A stretch of DNA of 64,000 nt from JAPLZH01 sp964450345 (GTDB lineage: Bacteria > Patescibacteriota > Minisyncoccia > Phycocordibacterales > PALSA-1337): the NCBI GenBank assembly GCA_964450345.1, contig CAYVEL010000001.1:1-64000 (forward strand), read 5' to 3'. Below, in pieces: positions 56,215-64,000 of the stretch (position 1 is its first letter; every line of letters begins with the position of its first letter). Position numbers and translations under genes: made by a program. The notes beneath the pieces were generated by a model. The model searched no databases and was not told where the DNA came from. It saw nothing but the letters and a program-made list of their open reading frames with translations.

Positions 56215-58028
56215 TATCTTGATGATTGAGCGAAATCGTCCTTCGCCTGTTTAATAGCTAACATCTGTTCTGGTTTTGTAGATATTAGCTGATCTTCCGC
56301 ATAAGAAGCCTCGATTTTAATAGCTACGTGCTTCATTCCTACGAAGAAGATGCCCTCTCCTACTCCTGATTCTAGAAGTAAGTATTTCTCTTCGTCTGTT
56401 AGGTTAAAGATTGTTTGAATCTTATCTACTGCGGTCGGAGATTGTTTAAGTAGAATCTGAATAGAAGAGTTTGTAACAATAGGTGTTCCATATGGTGACT
56501 TTAGGAAGTCGTCCACGTCTTGTGTGATTGTAGCCATTCCTAGCCAGTACTTTCTACCTCTCTTAGCAATCATAAGAAGGAATGAAGCTGTATCTTCAGT
56601 TTTCATCATCCACCATGCCTCGTCGATAACAAGTAATCTCTTCTTTTTAACTCTCTTAACAGCATTCCAGATGTGGTGTGTAACTATATACATGGCTACA
56701 GGTTTAAGCTCCTCCTCCATGTCTTTAATACAGAAGACTACGAATTTCTTGTTTATATCAATGTTTGAAGGTTTGTTTACGAAACCAGACCATGTACCAC
56801 GAGTGAACTTAGATAGTCTTTGTACTAATGATTCAGCACCCTCCATTCCAGCTAGTACAAGTTCAAAGTCAGAAAGTAGAGGTGGTTCTATATTAACGAA
56901 ATCAGATTCAGGTGTAATATCCTTAAGAGCGTAAGTCTCTGTTATTGCTCGGTCGATGATAGCATCTTCTTCCTTTGTTAGACCTCCGAACATAATTCTA
57001 AATAGTCCTACAAGGTTAATGATGTGTGATCTTAGAACATCTGATCTAGCTTCGTCTGGAGCAGGAGCTGGTAAGTCGAATGGATTAATATGGTTATCAG
57101 AGTTAAGAGATATGTTTATGAATCTACCTCCTGTAGTTTCTGCCATGTCTCTATACTCACCTTCTGGATCCACTACTATTACCTCTGTATCGAACATCAG
57201 TGTTCTAAGGATTTCTAGTTTTGTACAATATGATTTACCAGAACCAGATTTAGCGAATGTTACAGAGTTGTAGTTTTCTAGACTGAATCTGTCGAATAGA
57301 ACAAGGCTGGAATTGTGTCTGTTTATACCATATAGAATACCTTTTTCGTCAGTAAGGTCGAATGATACGAATGGGAATATGCTAGATAGAGGTGAAGAGT
57401 TTAGTTTTGAATGAATATTTAGTTCATCACTACAGATAGGTAGAATACTCTTATAACCTTGTTCTTGCTGGAATAAAGCAGGTTTAACATACACTAGTTT
57501 AGCCTCAAGAATAGACTTAATTTCAGACTCCATTTTATCAAGTTCAGATTCGTTGCTTGCGTATAGTGTTATGTAAACTCCTACTTCAAACATTTTTTCT
57601 TGAGCCTGCATTAAACTGTCTCTAAGATTTTCTAGATCTTGGTATGCAGTGTCTAGCATTGGGTCACGAACCAGTCCCCTCTTCTCTCTGTCACCTATCT
57701 GGCTTTGTACCTCAGCTACTTTCTTTTGGAAATTTTTAAGTATCGAAGCTGTGTCGATTGGATGTATAAAAATAGAAACGTTAAAAACTTTATCTAGATT
57801 TATTATTGGAGCGAACCAGCTATCTGTTAGGAATCTTGGGTATGAGATTACGAAGAAAGTTCTAGCTACTTTTTCTCCGAGATGTAATTCCTTTGGTGTT
57901 ATCTTTAAAGCTGAAGGAGCAATAATGTCCTGCAGTTCAAGCATTCCAGAATTATATATTTCATCAGGTAAAACAGCTGTTATGGCTGTGTTATTTTTTT
58001 TACCAAATAAGTTTGAAAAAAATCCCAT
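56214..58028 (-). CDS. VirB4-like type IV secretion ATPase
   Basis: 604 residues. The N-terminal domain (1 to about 240) has the CagE/TrbE/VirB4 pattern (ISYPRFLTDSWFAPIINLD, GVYITLYASNESELDKMES). Walker A FAKSGSGKSYCTKL at about 258-271, VIVVDPEGEYRDMAE, Walker B LLVIDEAWWMMK, and the C-terminal TQDVDDFLKSPYGTPIVTNSSIQILLKQ complete the ATPase. VirB4 energises substrate transfer and pilus handling. It lies 4 bp after the smaller TraC-like gene. Confidence 0.9.
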   Translation of the reverse strand: MGFFSNLFGKKNNTAITAVLPDEIYNSGMLELQDIIAPSALKITPKELHLGEKVARTFFVISYPRFLTDSWFAPIINLDKVFNVSIFIHPIDTASILKNFQKKVAEVQSQIGDREKRGLVRDPMLDTAYQDLENLRDSLMQAQEKMFEVGVYITLYASNESELDKMESEIKSILEAKLVYVKPALFQQEQGYKSILPICSDELNIHSKLNSSPLSSIFPFVSFDLTDEKGILYGINRHNSSLVLFDRFSLENYNSVTFAKSGSGKSYCTKLEILRTLMFDTEVIVVDPEGEYRDMAETTGGRFINISLNSDNHINPFDLPAPAPDEARSDVLRSHIINLVGLFRIMFGGLTKEEDAIIDRAITETYALKDITPESDFVNIEPPLLSDFELVLAGMEGAESLVQRLSKFTRGTWSGFVNKPSNIDINKKFVVFCIKDMEEELKPVAMYIVTHHIWNAVKRVKKKRLLVIDEAWWMMKTEDTASFLLMIAKRGRKYWLGMATITQDVDDFLKSPYGTPIVTNSSIQILLKQSPTAVDKIQTIFNLTDEEKYLLLESGVGEGIFFVGMKHVAIKIEASYAEDQLISTKPEQMLAIKQAKDDFAQSSR

Positions 58029-58032
58029 ATTA

Positions 58033-58668
58033 TTATAATTGAATTGGCTTCTCTGTTTCGCCGGGGTTAAATATCTTATAGAACAGTTCTACTACTTCTT
58101 CTGTTCCTAGTTGAGCAACTTTAAGTCCGCTTCTTGTAAGTCCTTGCACAACCACGTTTGCTCTTTGTTCTAGCTGACTTCTATTCTCTTCAAAAATGTC
58201 TATTTTTGCACTAGCGTCATCTTTATTAGAGTGGGGAAACATCTTAAGAATTGAGCTACCACCCTCTCCTAATGCTGGTGGTGTATAAGGAACTATAATA
58301 AAGAAACTCTTACTCATGATGCTTGTCTGTTCGGTGAAGGCCTTTATGAATTCAACATATTCTCTAACTTGAATTTTCATTAATTCAGAAGTTTGCTCTT
58401 TATAACGCTCTTCAAGTAGTGCTAAATATGGCCTAATATCTAGTTTTTTTGACTGAACTAGTATCTGTACAGAAAAATCTAAAGAGTTTAGAAAATTTTG
58501 GAATTGTGAGATTATACCGTTTTGTTCGTCAGTAGATTTAAGAGCAAAGTTTAGAGAAGATCCCATAAGAACTAATCTCATGGCACCATCTTTAAGTATT
58601 ACAATACCATCTCTAACTTCTTTGATGGGTACGAAACTTTGTGAGCTGTTAACGTTTACTGTAGACAT
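58033..58668 (-). CDS. TraC/VirB4 N-terminal-like domain protein
   Basis: A 211-residue soluble protein. FVPIKEVRDGIVILKDGAMRLVL and FQNFLNSLDFSVQILVQSKKLDI resemble the N-terminal domain that precedes the ATPase in TraC/VirB4 proteins, here encoded separately just upstream of the ATPase gene. FIIVPYTPP and VEYVIF-like VEFIKAFTEQ follow the same pattern. It may be a dedicated adaptor for the ATPase. Its ATG shares a base with the stop of the PrgI gene. Confidence 0.7.
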   Translation of the reverse strand: MSTVNVNSSQSFVPIKEVRDGIVILKDGAMRLVLMGSSLNFALKSTDEQNGIISQFQNFLNSLDFSVQILVQSKKLDIRPYLALLEERYKEQTSELMKIQVREYVEFIKAFTEQTSIMSKSFFIIVPYTPPALGEGGSSILKMFPHSNKDDASAKIDIFEENRSQLEQRANVVVQGLTRSGLKVAQLGTEEVVELFYKIFNPGETEKPIQL

Positions 58669-59108
58669 TATCTTGTTTGGTTTTTATTTTGATCTTTATT
58701 TATTCCTTCGTGTATATCTAGACTCCAAGCAAGGTCTCTTAGCTTGCTTTCAGAAAGTCTAGGTACATTTAATGGATTTGATGAACTTATATTTCCCACT
58801 GATTTAACTGGCGTTTTAACTACTTTGTCTACTTTCTTCCAAAGATATAATTTGCTTCCTTTGTAATAATTGAATGCTGCTTCTAGAGTAAAAATCATGG
58901 GTCTCTTATTTACCTGATAGAAGGCTATAGCAAAAGAAAAAGCTACTACAAATATTATCAAAGGTAATGATATTATTTTGTAAGGTATAAATAAATATAA
59001 TATAAAAGATAAACCAGCACCTCCTGCTAAGTATATTCCTTGCTTAAGGGTAAAATAACTAAAAAGCTTATCCTCTACTTCTATGAATTGAGGAACCTGA
59101 TAGTTCAT
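58668..59108 (-). CDS. PrgI family (VirB3-like) membrane protein
   Basis: A 146-residue protein starting YQVPQFIEVEDKLFSYFTLKQGIYL, the PrgI signature, with two close membrane helices (YLAGGAGLSFILYLFIPYK and LPLIIFVVAFSFAIAFYQV) and NKRPMIFTLEAAFNYY. PrgI/VirB3 proteins link the VirB4 ATPase to the inner-membrane channel. It is located directly before the TraC-like and VirB4-like genes, as in Gram-positive conjugation systems. Confidence 0.85.
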   Translation of the reverse strand: MNYQVPQFIEVEDKLFSYFTLKQGIYLAGGAGLSFILYLFIPYKIISLPLIIFVVAFSFAIAFYQVNKRPMIFTLEAAFNYYKGSKLYLWKKVDKVVKTPVKSVGNISSSNPLNVPRLSESKLRDLAWSLDIHEGINKDQNKNQTR

Positions 59109-59122
59109 GAGTATATTTTACA

Positions 59123-59719
59123 CTAATTTAATGGTTCGCGATACGGATCAACTGTGTAATTTGTGTTTTTAACTGTACTTACTGTGGATTCCTTCAGATT
59201 TGATTCCACAACAGTTAGATTATGTTCCGTTTGATTTGCTATAGGGGTAACTATCGGAGCACTATTTATAGGTGTTTCTATTGTTTTAACAGGAGTTTGG
59301 GTTGGTGTTGTTGCGGTATTTACTGGAGTATTATTTATTACAGGGGCTACTGGTGCTTGGGTAGTATTTGGGTCTTTTGCCAAATTTGGTATTTCTGCGT
59401 CTGTTTTCTCACCCTCACCCATTTCGTAGTTGTAAGACATTAGAATTCTAGTTTTAAGAGGTTCTAGAATCGCTGTATTAATGTCGGGGAGCATTTTAAT
59501 AACGGTCTCCTCATCTACTTCTACTGATTCTATTATGTTTCCAACTAATTCAGACTTCTGAATATTTCCATACACATAATTCTTTATAATCGCAATTAAG
59601 TTTCCTATCTGATTTATGTTTAAGTTGAATTTTTCTCCAACCTTAACAACGGTGTCATTAAATTCACTAGACACTAAGTATTGTATTACTTCTGGTTTTA
59701 TTATAGTTCTTGTATCCAT
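59123..59719 (-). CDS. Hypothetical protein with Thr/Pro-rich linker
   Basis: 198 residues. The N-terminal about 95 residues are helical (YLVSSEFNDTVVKVGEKFNLNINQIGNLIAII, KSELVGNIIESVEVDEETVIKML). From about 110 on there is a Thr/Pro/Val/Asn-rich disordered region. The N-terminal helical block is of a kind often seen in CPR proteins coded beside type IV secretion genes. No signal peptide. It lies between the VirB6-like and PrgI genes; role unknown. Confidence 0.6.
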   Translation of the reverse strand: MDTRTIIKPEVIQYLVSSEFNDTVVKVGEKFNLNINQIGNLIAIIKNYVYGNIQKSELVGNIIESVEVDEETVIKMLPDINTAILEPLKTRILMSYNYEMGEGEKTDAEIPNLAKDPNTTQAPVAPVINNTPVNTATTPTQTPVKTIETPINSAPIVTPIANQTEHNLTVVESNLKESTVSTVKNTNYTVDPYREPLN

Positions 59720-59725
59720 ATTTTT

Positions 59726-61858
59726 TTAAATTCCCCAGTTTGCCTTATTTTTTGGATCTGAGACGTACTGATATCCTGGTATTGGAACAGGTGGATTTCC
59801 AGCTTCAAATGCTGCTAACTGAGTACCTATGTCTTTAGCTTGCTCGGTACCACCTATTGCCTGCTCTAGTTTCTTTAATGAATTAGTATCAAGTAATTTA
59901 GCAATCTTAGCTTCCTTGTAGTATGGTTTTCCATTAGAGTCATTTGTAAATAATAGATCTCTTAACTCTTCTCCTTCTAGTGCTTTGAAGTTGTCGACTA
60001 TTTCTTTATGTGGTTTACCGCTTACACCAGATAAGCCCTCAGCAATACCCTTGATTCTAGCTTCTTGTGCAGCAACAAAATCCTTGTAATCTGTCTTCTC
60101 GTCTTTTTCTTTATTATTAAAGTATTTCTTACCTATAATAGCTGCTAGTGTAGGGTTATCCTTAACATCACTTAACTTAATTTCAGAACGTTCTTTTTCT
60201 GATAATGCACCAATTCTATCTGATAGACCCTTACTTAGTTTATCCATCTCAGATTGAATTCCATTATTTTCAGCTGTTTGATATGCAGCTAAGAAGTCTT
60301 TAGCGGTCTCTTTTGCGGCATTAATATTCTCAGCGCGCTCTCTATCGTTTTTAATATTTTTCTCTAGTTCTGCTTCAGACTTAGAATCTTTATATATTCC
60401 CTTCTGTTCGTAAGATTTCTTTAATGAGTCAGCAATAGGTCTAACTGTTTCAGCAAAAGCACCATTGTATTTTGTTGCGCTGTCGATTTTTCCAGATATA
60501 GTCTGGTTTACAGCTCTAGAAGCACCTTTTGTTAATAATGCATTAGTAAATGATTTTTTATCTGTTGCTGCCTTTCCAAATCTTGTCTTAGCTAAGTCTG
60601 CCATAATACCTGTACCGCCCGCAGAATTTTCAAGTCTTGTAGCGAATTTCTGACCCGCTGCTTGGCCTGTTTCACTAGCAAGGGTTCCGAGGCTACGATT
60701 AACAAATCTAGCATTGTTACCCATACTGAATCTTTCTTTACCAGACTCTGCCATTTTTATAATTCTATCTCCACCCCACTCTCCTAGTGACGTACCTTTC
60801 TTTAGTGCTGCCATATAGAAACCCATCACTATTGCATATGTAACTATTGTAGAAACTAGTTCTCTTATTACTTTTTCGAATTCTGATCCACTACTCTTTC
60901 CTGTGATTAGAGCTAATTGTTTTGATAATGCACTGTCTGTTCCGGATCCTACTAGTATTGCTAGACCTACGTAAAGTAGAAGCATGAACATTGGAGCAAA
61001 TAGAGCCGCATTTATAAATTTATTCCAAAGACTTCTTCCTTCTTTTGTAAGATCCCCAAGGAATTCTAAGTTTATGAAATTAAATGCAAGTACTGGGCTA
61101 GCAGCTAACATTCCAATCAATACTAATGTTCTAATCATGAATAGTGCTGCACCTGCAAAAAATAATACGGCTGTAATTAATTGTATTGAACCATTGAAAA
61201 TTGCTAAGGTGTATTGCTGGAAACCTGTAGATAGAATTTTTGCAGCAGACCAACCACCAGAAGACTTTAATGCGTCACCATTCATCTTTGTTAAGTTCAT
61301 TAGCACATCAGATAAACCTCCACTAAAAGTGGAGTTGGCAGGGATAATTGCATTATATATACCTAATGCGAACATATTTGTGGCATCTATTATTAATTTC
61401 ACTATAACGAAGCTGAAGTTAATAAAAAAGCCGGCAATTATAATGCCAATAATAAGTTCCCCGACCTGACTCATTTTTGCCTTACCAATGATAACTTTAA
61501 TTGAAGTAAATAAGAGCAAGAATATAAAGAACATTGATATAACATCTCTTATTACTACCCACGCCTGCCCTATTCCACTCATTCCATTTATTATCGTAGA
61601 GATTCTAAGACTGAAATCTATAGCCATGTTAAGAGCATAACCAGCTATTGAAAGTATGAAAGAAGTTATTGCTAAATATAAACCTAGTATAAACTGTATT
61701 AGTGCATCTGGTCTGAAAAATGTTGTCCAACTGACTTCTGTGGCTTGACTGGTAGCTGCTATAGCAGAATTCGCAAAGAAAAATACAGCTAAAATAGCTA
61801 TTGAAGTTAAAGCTATTTTAATTGATAGGTTTTTCTTATTAATAATTCTGCTAAACAT
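59726..61858 (-). CDS. VirB6/TrbL-like polytopic channel protein
   Basis: 710 residues. N-terminal signal-like segment (IKIALTSIAILAVFFFANSAIAATS), then about seven membrane helices in residues 50-360 (FILGLYLAITSFILSIAGYAL, DVISMFFIFLLLFTSIKVIIG, LIIGIIIAGFFINFSFVIVKL, ITAVLFFAGAALFMIRTLVLIG, FAPMFMLLLYVGLAILVGSG) in the TrbL/VirB6 pattern. A 350-residue hydrophilic, Lys/Glu/Ala-rich helical tail follows. VirB6 forms the inner-membrane pore. Six bases separate it from the next gene. Confidence 0.8.
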   Translation of the reverse strand: MFSRIINKKNLSIKIALTSIAILAVFFFANSAIAATSQATEVSWTTFFRPDALIQFILGLYLAITSFILSIAGYALNMAIDFSLRISTIINGMSGIGQAWVVIRDVISMFFIFLLLFTSIKVIIGKAKMSQVGELIIGIIIAGFFINFSFVIVKLIIDATNMFALGIYNAIIPANSTFSGGLSDVLMNLTKMNGDALKSSGGWSAAKILSTGFQQYTLAIFNGSIQLITAVLFFAGAALFMIRTLVLIGMLAASPVLAFNFINLEFLGDLTKEGRSLWNKFINAALFAPMFMLLLYVGLAILVGSGTDSALSKQLALITGKSSGSEFEKVIRELVSTIVTYAIVMGFYMAALKKGTSLGEWGGDRIIKMAESGKERFSMGNNARFVNRSLGTLASETGQAAGQKFATRLENSAGGTGIMADLAKTRFGKAATDKKSFTNALLTKGASRAVNQTISGKIDSATKYNGAFAETVRPIADSLKKSYEQKGIYKDSKSEAELEKNIKNDRERAENINAAKETAKDFLAAYQTAENNGIQSEMDKLSKGLSDRIGALSEKERSEIKLSDVKDNPTLAAIIGKKYFNNKEKDEKTDYKDFVAAQEARIKGIAEGLSGVSGKPHKEIVDNFKALEGEELRDLLFTNDSNGKPYYKEAKIAKLLDTNSLKKLEQAIGGTEQAKDIGTQLAAFEAGNPPVPIPGYQYVSDPKNKANWGI

Positions 61859-61901
61859 TGGTTTTTATATTATCTCACCTTTCCGAACTTTTTTGTACTA
61901 T

Positions 61902-63428
61902 TTAATTCTGTAAACAAGCCGAATTGTAATTTGAAAGCAGTCTTCTATATCCGATTATTTTATCTGTTACTTCTTTCGATAATGCTTGGGCTTTAGTTAC
62001 ATCGTTTGGTGAATGTAGTGAATATGAGAATGATGTAGCTTGCTGAGCAATATACTTAAAGTCTTCAATAGTCTTCTTTGAATCTACTTGAACGTAATAA
62101 TTATCTATCTGATCCATTAGTGCGGCTGTTGAATTATAAGATGCGCTAATTTGTGTGAAGTATGTAGATATCTCGTTATCTAAAGTAGATTTTATCTGAG
62201 AGTATACAGTGTTGTAGTTTAGAGCTCTTGTTTTACAATTTTCTAATATAGTAAGAGCGTTTTCATAGTCTGATTTTATAGCAAATAGAGAGTTATACAT
62301 TTGCATGTATTCATTGTAGTATTTCTCCTCACCTGCCTTAATCATATCTAAGAATTCGTACATCGACTCTTTGTTTGCGTACGTAGATTCATTTAACTGC
62401 TGTTCTTCTAATTGAGCACCTCTACTATTCCAGTAGTTATTTTGATCAGAAGTACCACTACCGCTTACTGAAGAAACTCCGGCAGTAACGACTTGTTGTA
62501 TTAATTGTGATACAGCTGCATTTATAATTTCGTCGAATTCATCAGCTAATTCTAATTGTCTGAAACCACTACCTAGAGATGTAGAAAGGGTATCGTTAAC
62601 AACTGCTCCTGGTGTTGTGATAGAACAGTCTGAAGCTGATCTTGTTGTTGCTGCTGAGCTGCTAGATGTTATTGGACTTATGTAAGATGTTGCTCCTGTA
62701 GAACTGTTTTTACATTTCTCAATTGATAAGAAACCTTTTCCTTGTCCTAGTTCATTATTTTTCTTAACAATTTTATTAGCTACTCTAGCATCAAGTTCTG
62801 TTTTTGCGGTTAGGAATGCTCCGTAAGTATTATTTTGAGGATATTGTGATACCTGAATAAAATTACTCCATCCTCCTCCCTGTTCGAATGAGCCACCTAA
62901 TGATTTTACATTTTGTCCGTTTATACTGATGTTATTTGGTATGTTCTGAATATTATTAACAACCTGACTCAATGTACAAGAAACTTTTCTCTTGAATGGT
63001 GAATAAGATAGCTGTAATGCTAGACGAATATCTATACCCATTGAGCTACATAGAAAGTTTAGGTCTGGGTCGTTTTCAATAAATGAACCAATTTGCTCAT
63101 CTATCATGTCAGTGAAGAATTGACTTGGATTTGATAGGAATGTTGGACTGCCTTTGAAACCGGAGTTTATCCAGTCAACAATGCTTTGGGTCATGTACTT
63201 AAGCATCATCTTCATTGCTGCTGTACCTATAGAGTTTAGTGTTATTGGAGTACACTGACCAAACATGGACATCACACCACAAGTCTTTTTATCGTGTGCT
63301 GAACCTGTTGGTATGCTTTGTGCTGCTTGGGCGTATATTATTGTCGGCGATGCTGTAAAACCTAAAATGCTTACGAGCATGGTAATCGCAAAAAGTTTTT
63401 TTGTGATTGAATTACTAAAATATTTCAT
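61902..63428 (-). CDS. Secreted helical Cys-containing protein of the T4SS-like cluster
   Basis: 508 residues. Signal peptide (LFAITMLVSILGFTASPTIIYAQA). Conserved-looking cysteines occur at KKTCGVMSMFGQCTP, LNFLCSSMG, KVSCTLSQ, SIEKCKN, ENCKTRAL and near the C-terminus (NSACLQN). Middle and end are long helices with coiled-coil character (KAGEEKYYNEYMQMYNSLF). VirB5-like in position and helical nature only. It overlaps the upstream gene by 4 bp (ATGA). Confidence 0.6.
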   Translation of the reverse strand: MKYFSNSITKKLFAITMLVSILGFTASPTIIYAQAAQSIPTGSAHDKKTCGVMSMFGQCTPITLNSIGTAAMKMMLKYMTQSIVDWINSGFKGSPTFLSNPSQFFTDMIDEQIGSFIENDPDLNFLCSSMGIDIRLALQLSYSPFKRKVSCTLSQVVNNIQNIPNNISINGQNVKSLGGSFEQGGGWSNFIQVSQYPQNNTYGAFLTAKTELDARVANKIVKKNNELGQGKGFLSIEKCKNSSTGATSYISPITSSSSAATTRSASDCSITTPGAVVNDTLSTSLGSGFRQLELADEFDEIINAAVSQLIQQVVTAGVSSVSGSGTSDQNNYWNSRGAQLEEQQLNESTYANKESMYEFLDMIKAGEEKYYNEYMQMYNSLFAIKSDYENALTILENCKTRALNYNTVYSQIKSTLDNEISTYFTQISASYNSTAALMDQIDNYYVQVDSKKTIEDFKYIAQQATSFSYSLHSPNDVTKAQALSKEVTDKIIGYRRLLSNYNSACLQN

Positions 63429-64000
63429 ATATTTTTATACCAAAAAAATCCGGCATCTGTTGTTTTAAAACTAATGTTTTTACTGAATAATTTCTTAGCT
63501 ATTTCATTTAAAATTCCGTTCTGTTTTTCTGTTATCGCCCCCTGATTTTTCATAGCGGTCAGTGCTTTAAGGGGATCTTTATCTAAGGCACTTAATTTAA
63601 CCATCGACTGTCTATTTTCATAAAGATTATTAAGGAAATCTACATGTGAAGATACTAATGATTCAGGAACTGTGACAGCGAGTACATCCCTCTCCATTCT
63701 AGAGTATATACTGATAGCATTTTTTGCTGCAGATGAAAAAGCAATGACATCGTTTTCAGAATTCATTACATTGGGAAATGGATTTTTTATATATTCGTTT
63801 TGGTATTTAATATATATTTGAGCTAGTATATTTCCGTATATTTGGAAAGATAACTCCGAATCAGGTATTGATTTTACGGAAGATTTTTTATACATCTCTA
63901 CTGGTATAGAAGCGCTATTTACTTCTACGCTGTAAAGTAATTCATTAATTAAATCTTGTTGACTTGCTTTATCTCCAGATAAATTAGCCTGTTTTAATTC
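63425..64000 (-). CDS. Hypothetical helical protein of the T4SS-like cluster, 5' partial
   Basis: The frame stays open to the right edge (192 codons visible). The first visible residues are ELKQANLSGDKASQQDLI, so the methionine at 63895 is probably internal. It is helix-rich (SFQIYGNILAQIYIKYQNEY, KNAISIYSRMERDVLAV, LLKE-type ILNEIAKKLFSKN). It stops with TGA inside the start of the downstream gene, showing TGA is a stop codon here. Function unknown. Confidence 0.6.
   Translation of the reverse strand, partial: ELKQANLSGDKASQQDLINELLYSVEVNSASIPVEMYKKSSVKSIPDSELSFQIYGNILAQIYIKYQNEYIKNPFPNVMNSENDVIAFSSAAKNAISIYSRMERDVLAVTVPESLVSSHVDFLNNLYENRQSMVKLSALDKDPLKALTAMKNQGAITEKQNGILNEIAKKLFSKNISFKTTDAGFFWYKNI

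Noticed and set aside
63425..63428. Alternative genetic code (TGA as Gly, as in Gracilibacteria/Absconditabacteria)
   Set aside because: TGA terminates the gene at 63425 and core genes read normally with the standard bacterial code.

Overview
The window looks like a chromosome segment from an ultrasmall, AT-rich Patescibacteria (CPR) bacterium, most likely Paceibacteria/Parcubacteria-like. This is inferred from gene content and style: a giant surface protein built from GIGTxxP repeats, a secreted protein with GWINF repeats, a DUF5671 membrane protein, a short YebC, a compact type IV pilus set, a VirB4/VirB6/PrgI secretion-like cluster next to the replication origin, and near-absence of biosynthetic operons. 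TGA is used as a stop, so the genetic code is the standard bacterial one.

Layout. 1-8.1 kb: one minus-strand adhesin gene, open at the left edge, that reaches the start of its C-terminal chaperone (S74-type) domain. 8.1-10.9 kb: a second surface protein, small unknown genes, a candidate structured RNA with a strong terminator, and tRNA-His. 10.9-17.3 kb: cobalamin adenosyltransferase, M16 protease, DUF5671 protein, L19, RluA, MazG and deoxyribosyltransferase-like genes, a second candidate RNA, and tRNA-Leu, -Val and -Arg(TCT). 17.4-21.3 kb: pilM/N/O-like operon, DedA, tRNA-binding protein, RuvX. 21.4-28.4 kb: tRNA-Ser, MTH1-like Nudix, a 1296-residue secreted putative esterase, HxlR/nitroreductase pair, tRNA-Arg(GCG), S20. 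28.5-39.6 kb: RuvA, MurE-like ligase, amidase, MutM, SpoU methyltransferase, tRNA-Lys, HolA, GpmA, PolA, TsaE, a lipoprotein. 39.8-48.1 kb: PilB, a third candidate structured RNA, RuvB, YebC, RuvC, TyrS, class A PBP. 48.1-52.4 kb: origin region (DciA-like, dnaN, dnaA | rpmH, rnpA, yidC) with clusters of DnaA-box-like 9-mers. 52.4-64 kb: a long minus-strand cluster for a type IV secretion-like machine, open at the right edge.

The genes cover DNA replication and repair (DnaA, DnaN, HolA, PolA, RuvA/B/C, MutM, MTH1-like), cell-wall growth (MurE-like, PBP1A, amidase) and envelope contact with the surroundings (adhesin, pilus ATPase and platform proteins, secretion-like channel), as expected of an episymbiont.

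The least explained signals are non-coding. (i) All seven tRNA genes are followed by a tail element of one of two kinds: a near-perfect hairpin with a conserved mismatch and a conserved 8-nt loop (three copies), or an ordinary terminator followed by a hairpin element bounded by copies of a tRNA T-arm (four copies). (ii) Three multi-hairpin RNAs that I could not assign to RNase P, tmRNA, SRP or 6S RNA. (iii) An extended -10 box TGnTAAAAT repeatedly placed 6-7 nt before ATG, implying leaderless mRNAs.
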